From NCBI RefSeq assembly GCF_000455345.1, contig NZ_HG315691.1, positions 380,191-444,190 on the forward strand: DNA of 64,000 bases, given 5' to 3'. This stretch comes from Halopiger goleimassiliensis. GTDB lineage: Archaea; Halobacteriota; Halobacteria; Halobacteriales; Natrialbaceae. Under the pieces are notes generated by a model. The model saw only the letters and a program-made list of their open reading frames with translations, did no database searches and was not told the origin of the DNA. The position numbers and the translations under genes were made by a program. Numbering within the stretch: position 1 is the stretch's first letter; each line of letters opens with the position of its first letter. Shown here one piece after another: positions 18,374-26,036 of this stretch.

Positions 18374-18508
18374 ACCAAGCCCGTCCCACACCGAGCCGTC
18401 CCGTAAATCCATGTTGGCGATCGGACTGACAGTCAGCCCAACTACGGATTCGATCGCGAGCGGGCGGGTGGTCGAAGTCGTTTTATCCGCGTTCTCGCAA
18501 GTACGAGT

Positions 18509-18985
18509 ATGGAGATCCGGCCCGCCGAGGCGGACGATTTCGCGGCGATCGAGGAGATCGCCCGACGGACGTGGCACGCGACCTACGACGAACTGGACGC
18601 CGGGACGATCGACCGGACGGTCGACGAGTGGTACGCACCCGACTCCATGCCGCTCGATGCGCCCGGTACGGTCGTGCTCGTCGTCGAGGTCGACGGGAAC
18701 GTCGTCGGCTTCACCCACGCGGTCGCGCAGGGTGACAGCGCCGACGTCCTCCGGCTGTACGTCCATCCCGACCACCAGGGCGAGGGGATCGGCACCGCGT
18801 TGCACGAACGGCTCATCCGCGAACTCGAGGCCCACGGCGTCGAGACCGTCCGATCGCTCGACTTCGCGTTCAACGACGCCAGCCGTCAGTTCTACACGGG
18901 GTTAGGGTTCGAACGGACCGACACCGGCGAGGTCGTGATCGAGGGCGAGCGCTACGACGAGGCCGTCTACACGCTCGAGTTGTGA
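18509..18985 (+). CDS. GNAT-family N-acetyltransferase, paralogue A
   Basis: A 158-residue protein with the complete GNAT fold. VVLVVEVDGNVVGFTHAV covers beta strands 2-4. LYVHPDHQGEGIGTALHERL is motif A with the acetyl-CoA pyrophosphate loop (Q-G-E-G-I-G). LDFAFNDASRQFYTGLGFER is motif B. It resembles RimI-type or small-molecule acetyltransferases. GTTTTATCC about 25 nt before the ATG is a likely TATA box. A close paralogue lies at 19561. The acceptor is unknown. Confidence 0.87.
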   Translation: MEIRPAEADDFAAIEEIARRTWHATYDELDAGTIDRTVDEWYAPDSMPLDAPGTVVLVVEVDGNVVGFTHAVAQGDSADVLRLYVHPDHQGEGIGTALHERLIRELEAHGVETVRSLDFAFNDASRQFYTGLGFERTDTGEVVIEGERYDEAVYTLEL

Positions 18986-19006
18986 AGACCACCAGGCGGG
19001 TCGGCG

Positions 19007-19426
19007 TCACCGGGCCGACGTTCGCTCGCTCGAGAGTACGACGACGGCGAGGTGCCAACTCAGCGTGAGCATGGCGATGGCGATGCCGGCAACCATGATG
19101 CCGATCGAGAGCCACCAGGCGTCGACCGCCCACGCGGAGGAGAGGGGTTCACCCAGTTGGAGCAGGTGCCCGATCGAGAACAACAACAGCAGCGGAATCG
19201 CCATCAGGAATCCGGCACCGACCAGCCAGAGGCGGCGCGTATAACCGCCGATCACGGCGACCGCCAGCAGACCGATCCCGAGCAGTATCGACAGCGGTTC
19301 CCCACTCCCGTATCGGACGGTGAGGACCTGGAAGGCCACGATCCCGAGGGCGGTCACGGTCAGACCGGCCGCCGTCTGGACCGCCAGCCCGTCCCTCGTC
19401 GCTCGCCCCCTGTCAACGACGCTCAT
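19007..19426 (-). CDS. Small multi-pass membrane protein
   Basis: A 139-residue protein with four strongly hydrophobic segments, at about residues 17-37, 44-61, 68-87 and 104-130. The N-terminus (MSVVDRGRATRDG) is short and basic. No catalytic or transport signature is visible. It lies between two paralogous acetyltransferase genes on the opposite strand, suggesting it was caught inside a tandem duplication or inserted afterwards. Function unknown. Confidence 0.65.
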   Translation of the reverse strand: MSVVDRGRATRDGLAVQTAAGLTVTALGIVAFQVLTVRYGSGEPLSILLGIGLLAVAVIGGYTRRLWLVGAGFLMAIPLLLLFSIGHLLQLGEPLSSAWAVDAWWLSIGIMVAGIAIAMLTLSWHLAVVVLSSERTSAR

Positions 19427-19560
19427 TACCGTTCGTTCGAACCCCCCGCCCTTGAATATGCAGTTCGGTTCCCGCCGTGAGAACCCCCCGGCGCGGCGTC
19501 GGGACCCCAGCGATCGCCGTCGGTGGAACTACTTTGGTACTCAGTGACGTAGATCGCCGT

Positions 19561-20043
19561 ATGGAGATCCGACCAGCGACCGTCGACGACCGCGAGCCCA
19601 TCCGACGCGTGGCCCGCGAGGCCTGGCACGACACCTACGACGAACTCGCACCCGACACCATCGACGAGACCATCGACGACTGGTACGGCGACGAGTCGTT
19701 CGCGGACGCCCTCGAGGAGCCCGGCACCGCCGTCCTCGTCGCCGAGGTCGACGGCGAGGTCGTCGGCTTCACCCACGGCGTCGTCCACGAGGACGAGGGC
19801 GACGTCCTCCGGATGTACGTCCACCCAGACCACCAGGGCGAGGGCGTCGGCACCGCGTTGCACGAGCGACTGCGCGAGGACCTCGAGGACCTCAGCATGA
19901 ACCGGATGCGGGCGATCGACCTCGCCTCGAACGACGCGAGTCGCGCCTTCTACGAGCGGTTGGGGTTCGAGCGGACCGACGAGGCCGAGGTCGAGTTCGG
20001 CGACGAGACCCACACCGAGGCGGTGTACACGCTCGAGTTGTAG
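19561..20043 (+). CDS. GNAT-family N-acetyltransferase, paralogue B
   Basis: A 160-residue protein clearly paralogous to the gene at 18509. Shared blocks include MEIRPA, WHDTYDEL/WHATYDEL, EVVGFTHGV/NVVGFTHAV, MYVHPDHQGEGVGTALHERL and SRAFYERLGFERTD, and both end in YTLEL. Motif A and the acetyl-CoA loop are intact, so both copies should be active. The ATG at 19561 aligns with paralogue A. It shares no promoter with paralogue A because the membrane gene between them runs the other way. Confidence 0.87.
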   Translation: MEIRPATVDDREPIRRVAREAWHDTYDELAPDTIDETIDDWYGDESFADALEEPGTAVLVAEVDGEVVGFTHGVVHEDEGDVLRMYVHPDHQGEGVGTALHERLREDLEDLSMNRMRAIDLASNDASRAFYERLGFERTDEAEVEFGDETHTEAVYTLEL

Positions 20044-20130
20044 CTCGGGACGCGACGAACCACGTCGTTCGGTCGTGGTCGTGTCGGAATCGATATGATT
20101 ATTAGTGCCGGCTGACAGTCACGACCACGG

Positions 20131-20664
20131 ATGGCACGGGTCGACCTCGAGCTGAGGGACGTACCGCTCGTATCGGGGATCGTCAACGGCGCGCTCTCGT
20201 ACGTCGCCGGGCTGTTGCTGTCGGTGGCGCTGTTCGCGCTGTTCGGACTGAAGCCACTGGTAGGCGCCATCGGATCCGGGTTACCCCGCCCCGGCAGGAT
20301 GTTCGGCTGGCTCTTCTACAACGCCCACCGCGTTCCGATCGTCGCCGACGGGGTATCGATGTCCTACGTGGATCTGGCGTCCCTCTCGATCGCCTACTAC
20401 GCGACGCCGATCGTGTTGCTGGGGGCGTCCGGCTACTACGTCGCGGGCAAGGTGGACGCGGTCGACTCGCCGGTCGCCGGCTTCGTCGCCGGCGCGAGCA
20501 CGACGCTCGGCTACCTCCCGCTGGTCGCCCTCGGTGCCGTCTACTTCGAATACGACGCCTCGCAGATTGTCGTGGAGATCCCGCTCCTCCGGGCGATCCT
20601 GCTCGCGGGGCTGGCCTATCCGATCGTCGTCGGCGGCCTCGGCGGTGCGCTCGCTACGCGGTAA
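20131..20664 (+). CDS. Multi-pass membrane protein, function unknown
   Basis: A 177-residue protein with four or five hydrophobic segments (about residues 18-40, 84-100, 112-135 and 145-170). The soluble N-terminus is MARVDLELRDVPLV. A conserved-looking loop reads FNYNAH-like (GWLFYNAHRVPI). Similar proteins are widespread in haloarchaea without known function. GATTATTAG about 30 nt upstream of the ATG is a plausible TATA box. Confidence 0.7.
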   Translation: MARVDLELRDVPLVSGIVNGALSYVAGLLLSVALFALFGLKPLVGAIGSGLPRPGRMFGWLFYNAHRVPIVADGVSMSYVDLASLSIAYYATPIVLLGASGYYVAGKVDAVDSPVAGFVAGASTTLGYLPLVALGAVYFEYDASQIVVEIPLLRAILLAGLAYPIVVGGLGGALATR

Positions 20665-20775
20665 CGGAGTTCTCGATCGATTCGCAGGGAGCGTTCGAGG
20701 GCCGTGAGCCGAACGCACCGGTACCTCTCCGTGCTGGTTTCGCACAGTACTCGTGGGAATTACAGTGAAACGAAG

Positions 20776-20817
20776 CGTCCTGCTATCGTGGACACGAGGA
20801 GTTGCCACACCCACCCC
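20776..20817 (+). repeat. 42-nt dispersed repeat, copy 1 (inverted partner at 23721-23762)
   Basis: Begins CGTCCTGCTATCGTGGAC and ends CCACACCCACCCC. The reverse complement of 23721-23762 matches it at 37 of 42 positions, the first 18 being identical. The two copies bracket uvrB and the small gene at 23313. Confidence 0.75.
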
Positions 20818-20850
20818 AACCGATTCGCTCCGTTTCACTCCGCTCATCCA

Positions 20851-20999
20851 TTGTCAGAGCAAGCTCTGACAAGCCTTCACTCGCTTCGTGTCGCGCGGCT
20901 GCGCCGCGCGGTCAGTTCGCGGGACCGCCAGGTCCCGCGCAGCTCGCGAAGACCTCGCGCGGCTTCGCCGCCCGGCCTCACTGCTGTTCGGCCGGGCGG
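20851..20999. repeat. Cluster of four perfect hairpins
   Basis: Perfect stems: 20851-20860 with 20863-20872 (10 bp, AA loop), 20892-20899 with 20903-20910 (8 bp, GC-only arms), 20919-20926 with 20931-20938 (8 bp), and 20968-20977 with 20990-20999 (10 bp, 12-nt loop). They lie between the ends of convergent genes, so some may act in transcription termination, but four in a row is more than a terminator needs. Confidence 0.6.
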
Positions 21000-21082
21000 C
21001 AGCGCGCGCCACCGTTCGACTATTCGACCCGTATCGACCGGTGGTCCGAGATGGAACTGCGAGTTCGGTTTCTGGTGTGAAC

Positions 21083-23140
21083 CTAGAACTCCTCGGTCGG
21101 GGGTGCGATCCCCTCGTCCTCGTCGCTTTCGAGGTCGAACTCCTCGCGGACCTCGCGGATGCGGTCACGGATGTCCGCCGCGAGTTCGAACTCGAGGTTG
21201 CTCGCCGCCTCCTCCATGCGGTCCTCGAGTTCGGCGACGTAGCGGGCGGCTTCCTCTTCGTCTTCGATCTCGCGGCCCGAGACCTGCGTGGTCTCGGTCT
21301 TGCTGCCGGGCAGGTTCGTCTCGCCGACCTCCTTCTCGATGGTCGTCGGCTCGAAGCCGTGTTCTTCGTTGTACTCCTGCTGGATCTCGCGGCGACGGCG
21401 GGTTTCCTCGATCGCCGACTCCATCGCGTTCGACGGGTCGTCGGCGTAGAGGACGACCTTCCCGTTGACGTTGCGCGCCGCACGGCCCATCGTCTGGATC
21501 AGGGTCGTCTCGGAACGGAGGAACCCCTCCTGGTCGGCGTCCAAGATGCCGACGAGCGAGACCTCCGGAATGTCGAGTCCCTCCCGGAGGAGGTTGATGC
21601 CCACGAGGACGTCGATCTCACCGAGTCGCAGGGAGCGGATGATCTCGTGGCGCTCGAGGGTGTCCGTCTCGTCGTGCATGTACTCGACGTCGACGCCGGC
21701 TTCCTCGAGGTACTCCGTGAGGTCCTCGGCCATCCGCTTGGTGAGCGTCGTCACGAGCGTGCGCTCGTCGCGCTCGATGCGCTCGTCGATGCGGTCCATC
21801 AGGTCGTCGATCTGCCCGGTCGCGTCCGAGACCTCGATCTCGGGGTCGACGAGGTGGGTCGGCCGAACGATCTGTTCGACGATCTGGTCGCTGTGTTCGT
21901 GCTCGTAGTCGCCCGGGGTCGCCGAGACGTACAGCGTCTGATCCGTCTTCTCCTCGAACTCCTCGAAGGTCAGCGGGCGGTTGTCGTACGCCGTGGGGAG
22001 TCGAAAGCCGTTCTCGACCAGCGAGTCCTTCCGGGACTTGTCGCCGGCGTACTGGCCACGGATCTGGGGGATCGTCTGGTGTGACTCGTCGACCACCGTC
22101 AGGAAGTCGTCGGGGAAGTAATCCAGCAGGGTGTAGGGCGCGTCGCCCGACTCCCGATCCGAGAGGTAGACCGAGTAGTTCTCGATCCCCGAACAGTAGC
22201 CCGTCTCCTGCATCATCTCGAGGTCGAAGGTAGTCCGCTCCTCGATGCGCTGGGCGGCGATCATGTCGCCCTTGCGCTCGAAGTAGGAGATGCGCTTGTC
22301 GAGGTCCTCGCGGATCTCCTCCATGGCCCGCTCGAGTTTCGTCTCGGGAATGGAGTAGTGCTCCGCCGGGTGGATGAGCACTGCCTGCTGGTCGCCCTTG
22401 GTCTTGCCCTCGAGGGGGTCGACCTTCACCATGCGGTCGATCTCGTCGCCCCACAGTTCCACGCGGACGGCGTAGCGGCCGTACATCGGGTAGATCTCGA
22501 CTGTATCCCCGCGCACGCGGAAGGTACCCTGCGTGAAGTCGACGTCGTTGCGCTCGTAGTTGAGGTCGACGAGGCGCTTCAGTAGTTCGTCGCGGCCGAC
22601 CTCCTCGCCGACCTCGAGTCGCAGGGACATGTCGACGTAGTTGCGCGGGTCACCCAGCCCGTAGATGGCGGAGACGGAGGCGACGACGATGACGTCCTCG
22701 CGGGTGAGCAGCGACCGGGTCGCCGAGTGTCGGAGGCGGTCGATCTCGTCGTTGATCGAGGCGTCCTTGTCGATGTAGGTGTCGGTCTGCTCGACGTAGG
22801 CCTCGGGCTGGTAGTAGTCGTAGTAGGAGACGAAGTACTCGACGGCGTTGTCCGGGAACAGGTTCCGGAACTCCTCGTAGAGTTGTGCCGCGAGCGTCTT
22901 GTTGTGGGCGATGACCAGCGTCGGCTTCTGGATCTCCTCGATCACCCACGAGACCGTATTCGTCTTCCCGGAGCCGGTAACGCCCAGCAGGGTCTGTTTG
23001 TCCATCCCCTGCCGGAACCCCTCTGCGAGCTGTTCGATCGCCTCGGGCTGGTCGCCCGCGGGCTCGAAAGGGGCGTCGACCTCGAACGGGCGGTCGACGT
23101 CGGGTCGATCCGGCTGGAGCGGACCTCGAGACTCACTCAT
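21083..23140 (-). CDS. uvrB: Excinuclease ABC subunit UvrB
   Basis: A 685-residue protein of normal UvrB length. Walker A GVTGSGKT is at residues 53-60. [11 protein letters not shown] is the DNA-inserting beta-hairpin region and VVDESHQT is motif [25 protein letters not shown] covers motifs V-VI. A C-terminal UVR motif ([20 protein letters not shown]) binds UvrC/UvrA. It loads damaged DNA for nucleotide excision repair with UvrA and UvrC, a bacterial-type pathway known in haloarchaea; uvrA and uvrC are not in this window. The ATG at 23140 ([11 protein letters not shown]) is preferred over an upstream frame extension. Confidence 0.96.
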   Translation of the reverse strand: MSESRGPLQPDRPDVDRPFEVDAPFEPAGDQPEAIEQLAEGFRQGMDKQTLLGVTGSGKTNTVSWVIEEIQKPTLVIAHNKTLAAQLYEEFRNLFPDNAVEYFVSYYDYYQPEAYVEQTDTYIDKDASINDEIDRLRHSATRSLLTREDVIVVASVSAIYGLGDPRNYVDMSLRLEVGEEVGRDELLKRLVDLNYERNDVDFTQGTFRVRGDTVEIYPMYGRYAVRVELWGDEIDRMVKVDPLEGKTKGDQQAVLIHPAEHYSIPETKLERAMEEIREDLDKRISYFERKGDMIAAQRIEERTTFDLEMMQETGYCSGIENYSVYLSDRESGDAPYTLLDYFPDDFLTVVDESHQTIPQIRGQYAGDKSRKDSLVENGFRLPTAYDNRPLTFEEFEEKTDQTLYVSATPGDYEHEHSDQIVEQIVRPTHLVDPEIEVSDATGQIDDLMDRIDERIERDERTLVTTLTKRMAEDLTEYLEEAGVDVEYMHDETDTLERHEIIRSLRLGEIDVLVGINLLREGLDIPEVSLVGILDADQEGFLRSETTLIQTMGRAARNVNGKVVLYADDPSNAMESAIEETRRRREIQQEYNEEHGFEPTTIEKEVGETNLPGSKTETTQVSGREIEDEEEAARYVAELEDRMEEAASNLEFELAADIRDRIREVREEFDLESDEDEGIAPPTEEF

Positions 23141-23312
23141 TGTCGGTTCCAGGGGTTCGAGCCACTTTACCCGCTCGCATCCGCGAGCGACCGGGATCGC
23201 GCTCGCATCGCATCCGTAGCGTGATCGCCTGCACCCCGTCTCGAGGAGAATCGCCCGACACGTGGCCATTGCCCGCCCAACCGTTATACGCCGCGTCGTG
23301 TACCCCCCGCGT

Positions 23313-23579
23313 ATGACCGAGGCGCTGAAACAGGCCCGCGACGACCTCAAACAGGCGGAGAAGACGGCCGACGACGACGTTCGCGACGACATCCGCGAGA
23401 CGGCCGAGGCCTACCGCGACTACGTCGTCGGGGACCACGAACCCGACCACGCGATCCTCGACGAACACTTAAACACCCTCAGGCAGGTCCAGCAGAAGGT
23501 CGACGGCGACACCGAAGACCACGTCGAACAAGCGCTCGAGGCCACGGAGAACTACCGCGAAGACGTCGAACAGGCCTGA
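23313..23579 (+). CDS. Small acidic helical protein (haloarchaeal DUF7553-like)
   Basis: An 88-residue protein, highly charged and probably all-helical ([20 protein letters not shown], later [20 protein letters not shown]). No signal or membrane segment. Short proteins of this kind are conserved in haloarchaea without assigned role. CGTTATACG about 27 nt before the ATG is a good TATA box, so the transcript is probably leaderless. It diverges from uvrB. Confidence 0.75.
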   Translation: MTEALKQARDDLKQAEKTADDDVRDDIRETAEAYRDYVVGDHEPDHAILDEHLNTLRQVQQKVDGDTEDHVEQALEATENYREDVEQA

Positions 23580-23920
23580 CGATCGACACAGCTGACACAC
23601 CGGACGTTTCTCAGAGATCGAGTTCGTTCATCGGCGCGCGCCGCCGCGGCGAGCAGCAGCGAGACGCGGCGGCAGTCGCGAGGGGCGAACGAGCGAACGA
23701 AGTGAGCGAGTGAGCCGGCTGGGGAGGGTGTGGTTACTCCCCGAGTCCACGATAGCAGGACGCTCGTCGCGAACACCACGAACGCGAGATCAGGTACGAA
23801 CGGAGTTCGCCCACGACTCGAGCGACGGACCACTCGCTACCGAGTTCGAGAACGTGAAAACGACCGGTCTCCCGTCGTATCTCCACCTTGTGACCAGAAC
23901 CACTTAAAGGACTACCGCGG
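23580..23920. other. Gene-free stretch with dispersed repeat
   Basis: About 340 nt between two convergent gene ends. It contains GC-rich short palindromes around 23640-23670, strings such as GAACGAGCGAACGAAGTGAGCG near 23690-23710, and the second copy of the 42-nt repeat. No convincing coding frame. Confidence 0.55.
23721..23762 (-). repeat. 42-nt dispersed repeat, copy 2 (inverted)
   Basis: Ends in GTCCACGATAGCAGGACG and reads as the inverse of 20776-20817 with five mismatches. Together with copy 1 it forms a 3-kb inverted repeat around uvrB. Confidence 0.75.
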
Positions 23921-24337
23921 TCATCGCTCTCGAGGCGAGCGCTCGCTGACGTCGACGTCGGCGTCGGTCTCCGAGAGCAACTCCTCGAAGCCGTAGTGTT
24001 CGAACTGGTCGACGACGGCCGCGCGCTCGTCCTCGTCGACGGCCTCGAGGATCGTCCCGAGGACGGCCGTCGCCGCGCGGTCGCCGCTGATCTCGAGGGT
24101 GTCGAGTCGCTGGTCGACGCGGGAGATGAACTCCTCCTCGGAGAACCGCTGACCGGCCTCGCCCTCCGTGAGGGGGTCTGCGTACTCGCCGGGGAGCTGG
24201 GCCGCCAGATCCCGGGCCTGGTCCTCGCCGAGTCGCTCGCCCAGCGTCGTCAGGACGGCCCGGGTCGCGTCCTCGGCCCCCTCCTCGTCGGCTTCGGTGC
24301 GGTCGCTGACGGTCTCCGCGATGGCTGTCGCCTCCAT
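23921..24337 (-). CDS. DUF2267 domain protein, copy 1
   Basis: A 138-residue acidic helical protein. DATRAVLTTLGERLGEDQAR, then DLAAQLPGEYADPLTEGEAG and FSEEEFISRVDQRL follow the DUF2267 pattern, whose members are small helical proteins of unknown function. The ATG at 24337 (MEATAIAETV) is chosen because it aligns with the start of the tandem paralogue at 24403-24801; a Met six residues upstream is possible. Confidence 0.78.
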   Translation of the reverse strand: MEATAIAETVSDRTEADEEGAEDATRAVLTTLGERLGEDQARDLAAQLPGEYADPLTEGEAGQRFSEEEFISRVDQRLDTLEISGDRAATAVLGTILEAVDEDERAAVVDQFEHYGFEELLSETDADVDVSERSPRER

Positions 24338-24402
24338 ACCCGTCGCCACGGCCACTCCCGTCCTGAGGGTTCGGGCGGCAACTGCCGGCCGGACGGATCC
24401 CG

Positions 24403-24801
24403 CTAGCTCCGCGCGCCAGGACCGAATTCGGGAATCGCTCCCTCGAACTCGAGGGTCTCGAGACGCTCCCGGAGGGCCTCGCGCTCCTCCTCGTCGACGT
24501 GTTCGAACAGCGTGCCGATCACGGCCTCGACGAGCCGCTGGGGGTCACCGACATCGGCGCGGTCGCTCCGGTCCGCGACCCGCTCGAGGAACGTCTCGTA
24601 GTCGAACCCCTCGCCCGAATCGCCCTCGACGAGGTAGTCGCCGACCTCGTCGGGCAACTGTCCGTCGAGGCGCTGGGAGCGCGACTCGTCCAGCCGCTCG
24701 CCCAGGGCCGACAGCACGGCCTGCGTCGCGTTGCGCGCGTCGGCCTCGCCGGCGAGGGTGGCCTCGTACTGGACCGATCGGTAGAACTCCTGGCGTTCCA
24801 T
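24403..24801 (-). CDS. DUF2267 domain protein, copy 2
   Basis: A 132-residue protein paralogous to the next gene downstream. NATQAVLSALGERLDESRSQ and LDGQLPDEVGDYLVEGDSGE align with copy 1 throughout. The N-terminus MERQEFYRSVQYEATL is complete. Both are on the same strand 65 nt apart and probably share a transcript. The role is unknown; DUF2267 proteins often appear near stress-related genes. Confidence 0.8.
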   Translation of the reverse strand: MERQEFYRSVQYEATLAGEADARNATQAVLSALGERLDESRSQRLDGQLPDEVGDYLVEGDSGEGFDYETFLERVADRSDRADVGDPQRLVEAVIGTLFEHVDEEEREALRERLETLEFEGAIPEFGPGARS

Positions 24802-24879
24802 ACCGGCCGTTGCACCGAGCCGCCCGAGGGGGTTGGGCCGGCAGTCGCTGGCCGCGTCGCGACCGCGGACGGGCCGTCG

Positions 24880-25656
24880 TCACTCCCGGATCGAGGGCAC
24901 TGACCGCTCCGGATCGATGTCCCGTTCGTGCTCGCGCCGGCGGTCGTGGGCGCGCTTCGCCGCGGCGTGGGCCGCACGGTCGTCCTCGTCGCGGTCGGCC
25001 AGTTCCTGCAGCCGGTCGTACTGCCCGTAGGCGATGACGCGATCGCCGGCCCGGATCTCGTGCTCGCCACCCGGCGCGCCGATGTAGGTGCCGTCCTCGC
25101 GCTCGATGCCGAGGATCGTCACCCCCTCCGCCGAGCGCAACTCGAGGTCGGCGATCCGTTCGTCCGCCAGCCACTCGCCCTCCTCGACGGCGATGTCGAC
25201 GACGCGGTAGTCCCGATCGAGGTTCAGCAGGCCGGTGTAGTCCCGCGGTCGAAACTGCGCGGTTCGCGAGAGGGCGCGCTCGATGATCGGCGTGAGCCAG
25301 TCGTCGAACCGGTGGCTGCGCGCGAGCCCCACCAACAGGAGGCAGACGGCCGCGAGGATCACGAACCGCTCGAGTCGCGTCACCGGATCGGTGAAGGAGA
25401 CGACCAGCGAGGCGACCGTCGAGACGAGGCCGACGTTGCCCAGCCGCATAAGGGTCTTGACGGTCCGCCGACGGCTGGGGTAGGCCGTCACTTCCTCCGC
25501 CTCGTCGGTCGTAAAGCCGGCCCCGGAGAACGTCGACAGCGACTGGAACGAGGCCACCTCCCTCGAGAGCCCGGTCATCGTCAACGCGACGGTCCCCACC
25601 CGAACGACGAGCACCGACAGCGAGATGATGACCAACAGAGAGACGAACGCGTACAT
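24880..25656 (-). CDS. Membrane protein with C-terminal TrkA-C (RCK_C) domain
   Basis: A 258-residue protein. Two or three membrane segments lie in residues 1-110 (MYAFVSLLVIISLSVLVV and LERFVILAAVCLLLVGL). GTVALTMTGLSREVASFQSL and FSGAGFTTDEAE recall the end of a Trk/Ktr-type pore region. Residues 150-225 (RVVDIAVEEGEWLADERIAD, then GGEHEIRAGDRVIAYGQ) form a TrkA-C ligand-binding domain. A His/Arg-rich tail follows. It probably senses a nucleotide or ion next to the membrane. No separate potassium transporter gene is nearby. Confidence 0.8.
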   Translation of the reverse strand: MYAFVSLLVIISLSVLVVRVGTVALTMTGLSREVASFQSLSTFSGAGFTTDEAEEVTAYPSRRRTVKTLMRLGNVGLVSTVASLVVSFTDPVTRLERFVILAAVCLLLVGLARSHRFDDWLTPIIERALSRTAQFRPRDYTGLLNLDRDYRVVDIAVEEGEWLADERIADLELRSAEGVTILGIEREDGTYIGAPGGEHEIRAGDRVIAYGQYDRLQELADRDEDDRAAHAAAKRAHDRRREHERDIDPERSVPSIRE

Positions 25657-25964
25657 CCGTCCCGCTACGGTAGTACCGGCTGATCGTTTGTACTCGATGC
25701 CGGCTAATTCAAGGGATCACGTTGTTACGAACGGATCATACACAGAGACGCTCATGACGAATATTCGCGAGATCAACGACGTATGTGGAACGTGAATCGT
25801 TCTTTCGACGATAGACAACACCCGATCGTGCGTCAGGAATCCGTCCAGATAGTACGCTTCGGCGCGATTCGTTCGTCAGAAGCCAACGAGAGTGGGTTCC
25901 GTCGTGAATAAATTCAACTTCGACGCTTCGTTCGATAGCTGTCATAAAGGATTTTCGAGGTTTA
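25657..25964. other. Spacer region between the TrkA-C gene and the distal end of CRISPR array 1
   Basis: About 310 nt, more AT-rich than the flanking genes. No convincing gene was found; a 69-codon minus-strand frame at 25736-25945 lacks protein-like character. This side is the trailer end of array 1, not its leader. Confidence 0.55.
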
Positions 25965-26001
25965 GATCCTCTCTTATACTGGATTTTCTGGTTCCTGTAA
26001 C
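25965..26001 (-). repeat. Decayed terminal repeat at the trailer end of array 1
   Basis: A 37-nt segment followed by a 35-nt spacer (26002-26036) and then the first intact repeat. On the minus strand it starts GTTACAGGAACCAGAAAA. It keeps the core but at the three diagnostic positions near its start (8, 10 and 11) it has G, A and C, the bases of array 2 rather than array 1. Confidence 0.8.
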
Positions 26002-26036
26002 GAGGACGAGCATCACGATCGAGACGAACTCGAGCG

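Larger units (their letters stand above)
20665..21082. other. Gene-free stretch with dispersed repeat and hairpins
   Basis: About 420 nt between the membrane-protein stop and the uvrB stop. No coding frame with haloarchaeal codon use is seen. It contains one copy of a 42-nt repeat (20776-20817) and a run of hairpins (20851-20999), both listed separately. Confidence 0.6.

Noticed and set aside
16386..18389. 667-codon minus-strand frame covering cupin, kinase and Tat gene
   Set aside because: Only its last 114 codons (the cupin) are protein-like; the rest is Arg/Pro-rich antisense shadow.
25736..25945. 69-codon minus-strand frame beside array 1
   Set aside because: Composition is unlike real proteins here and there is no promoter or homologue pattern I can recognise.
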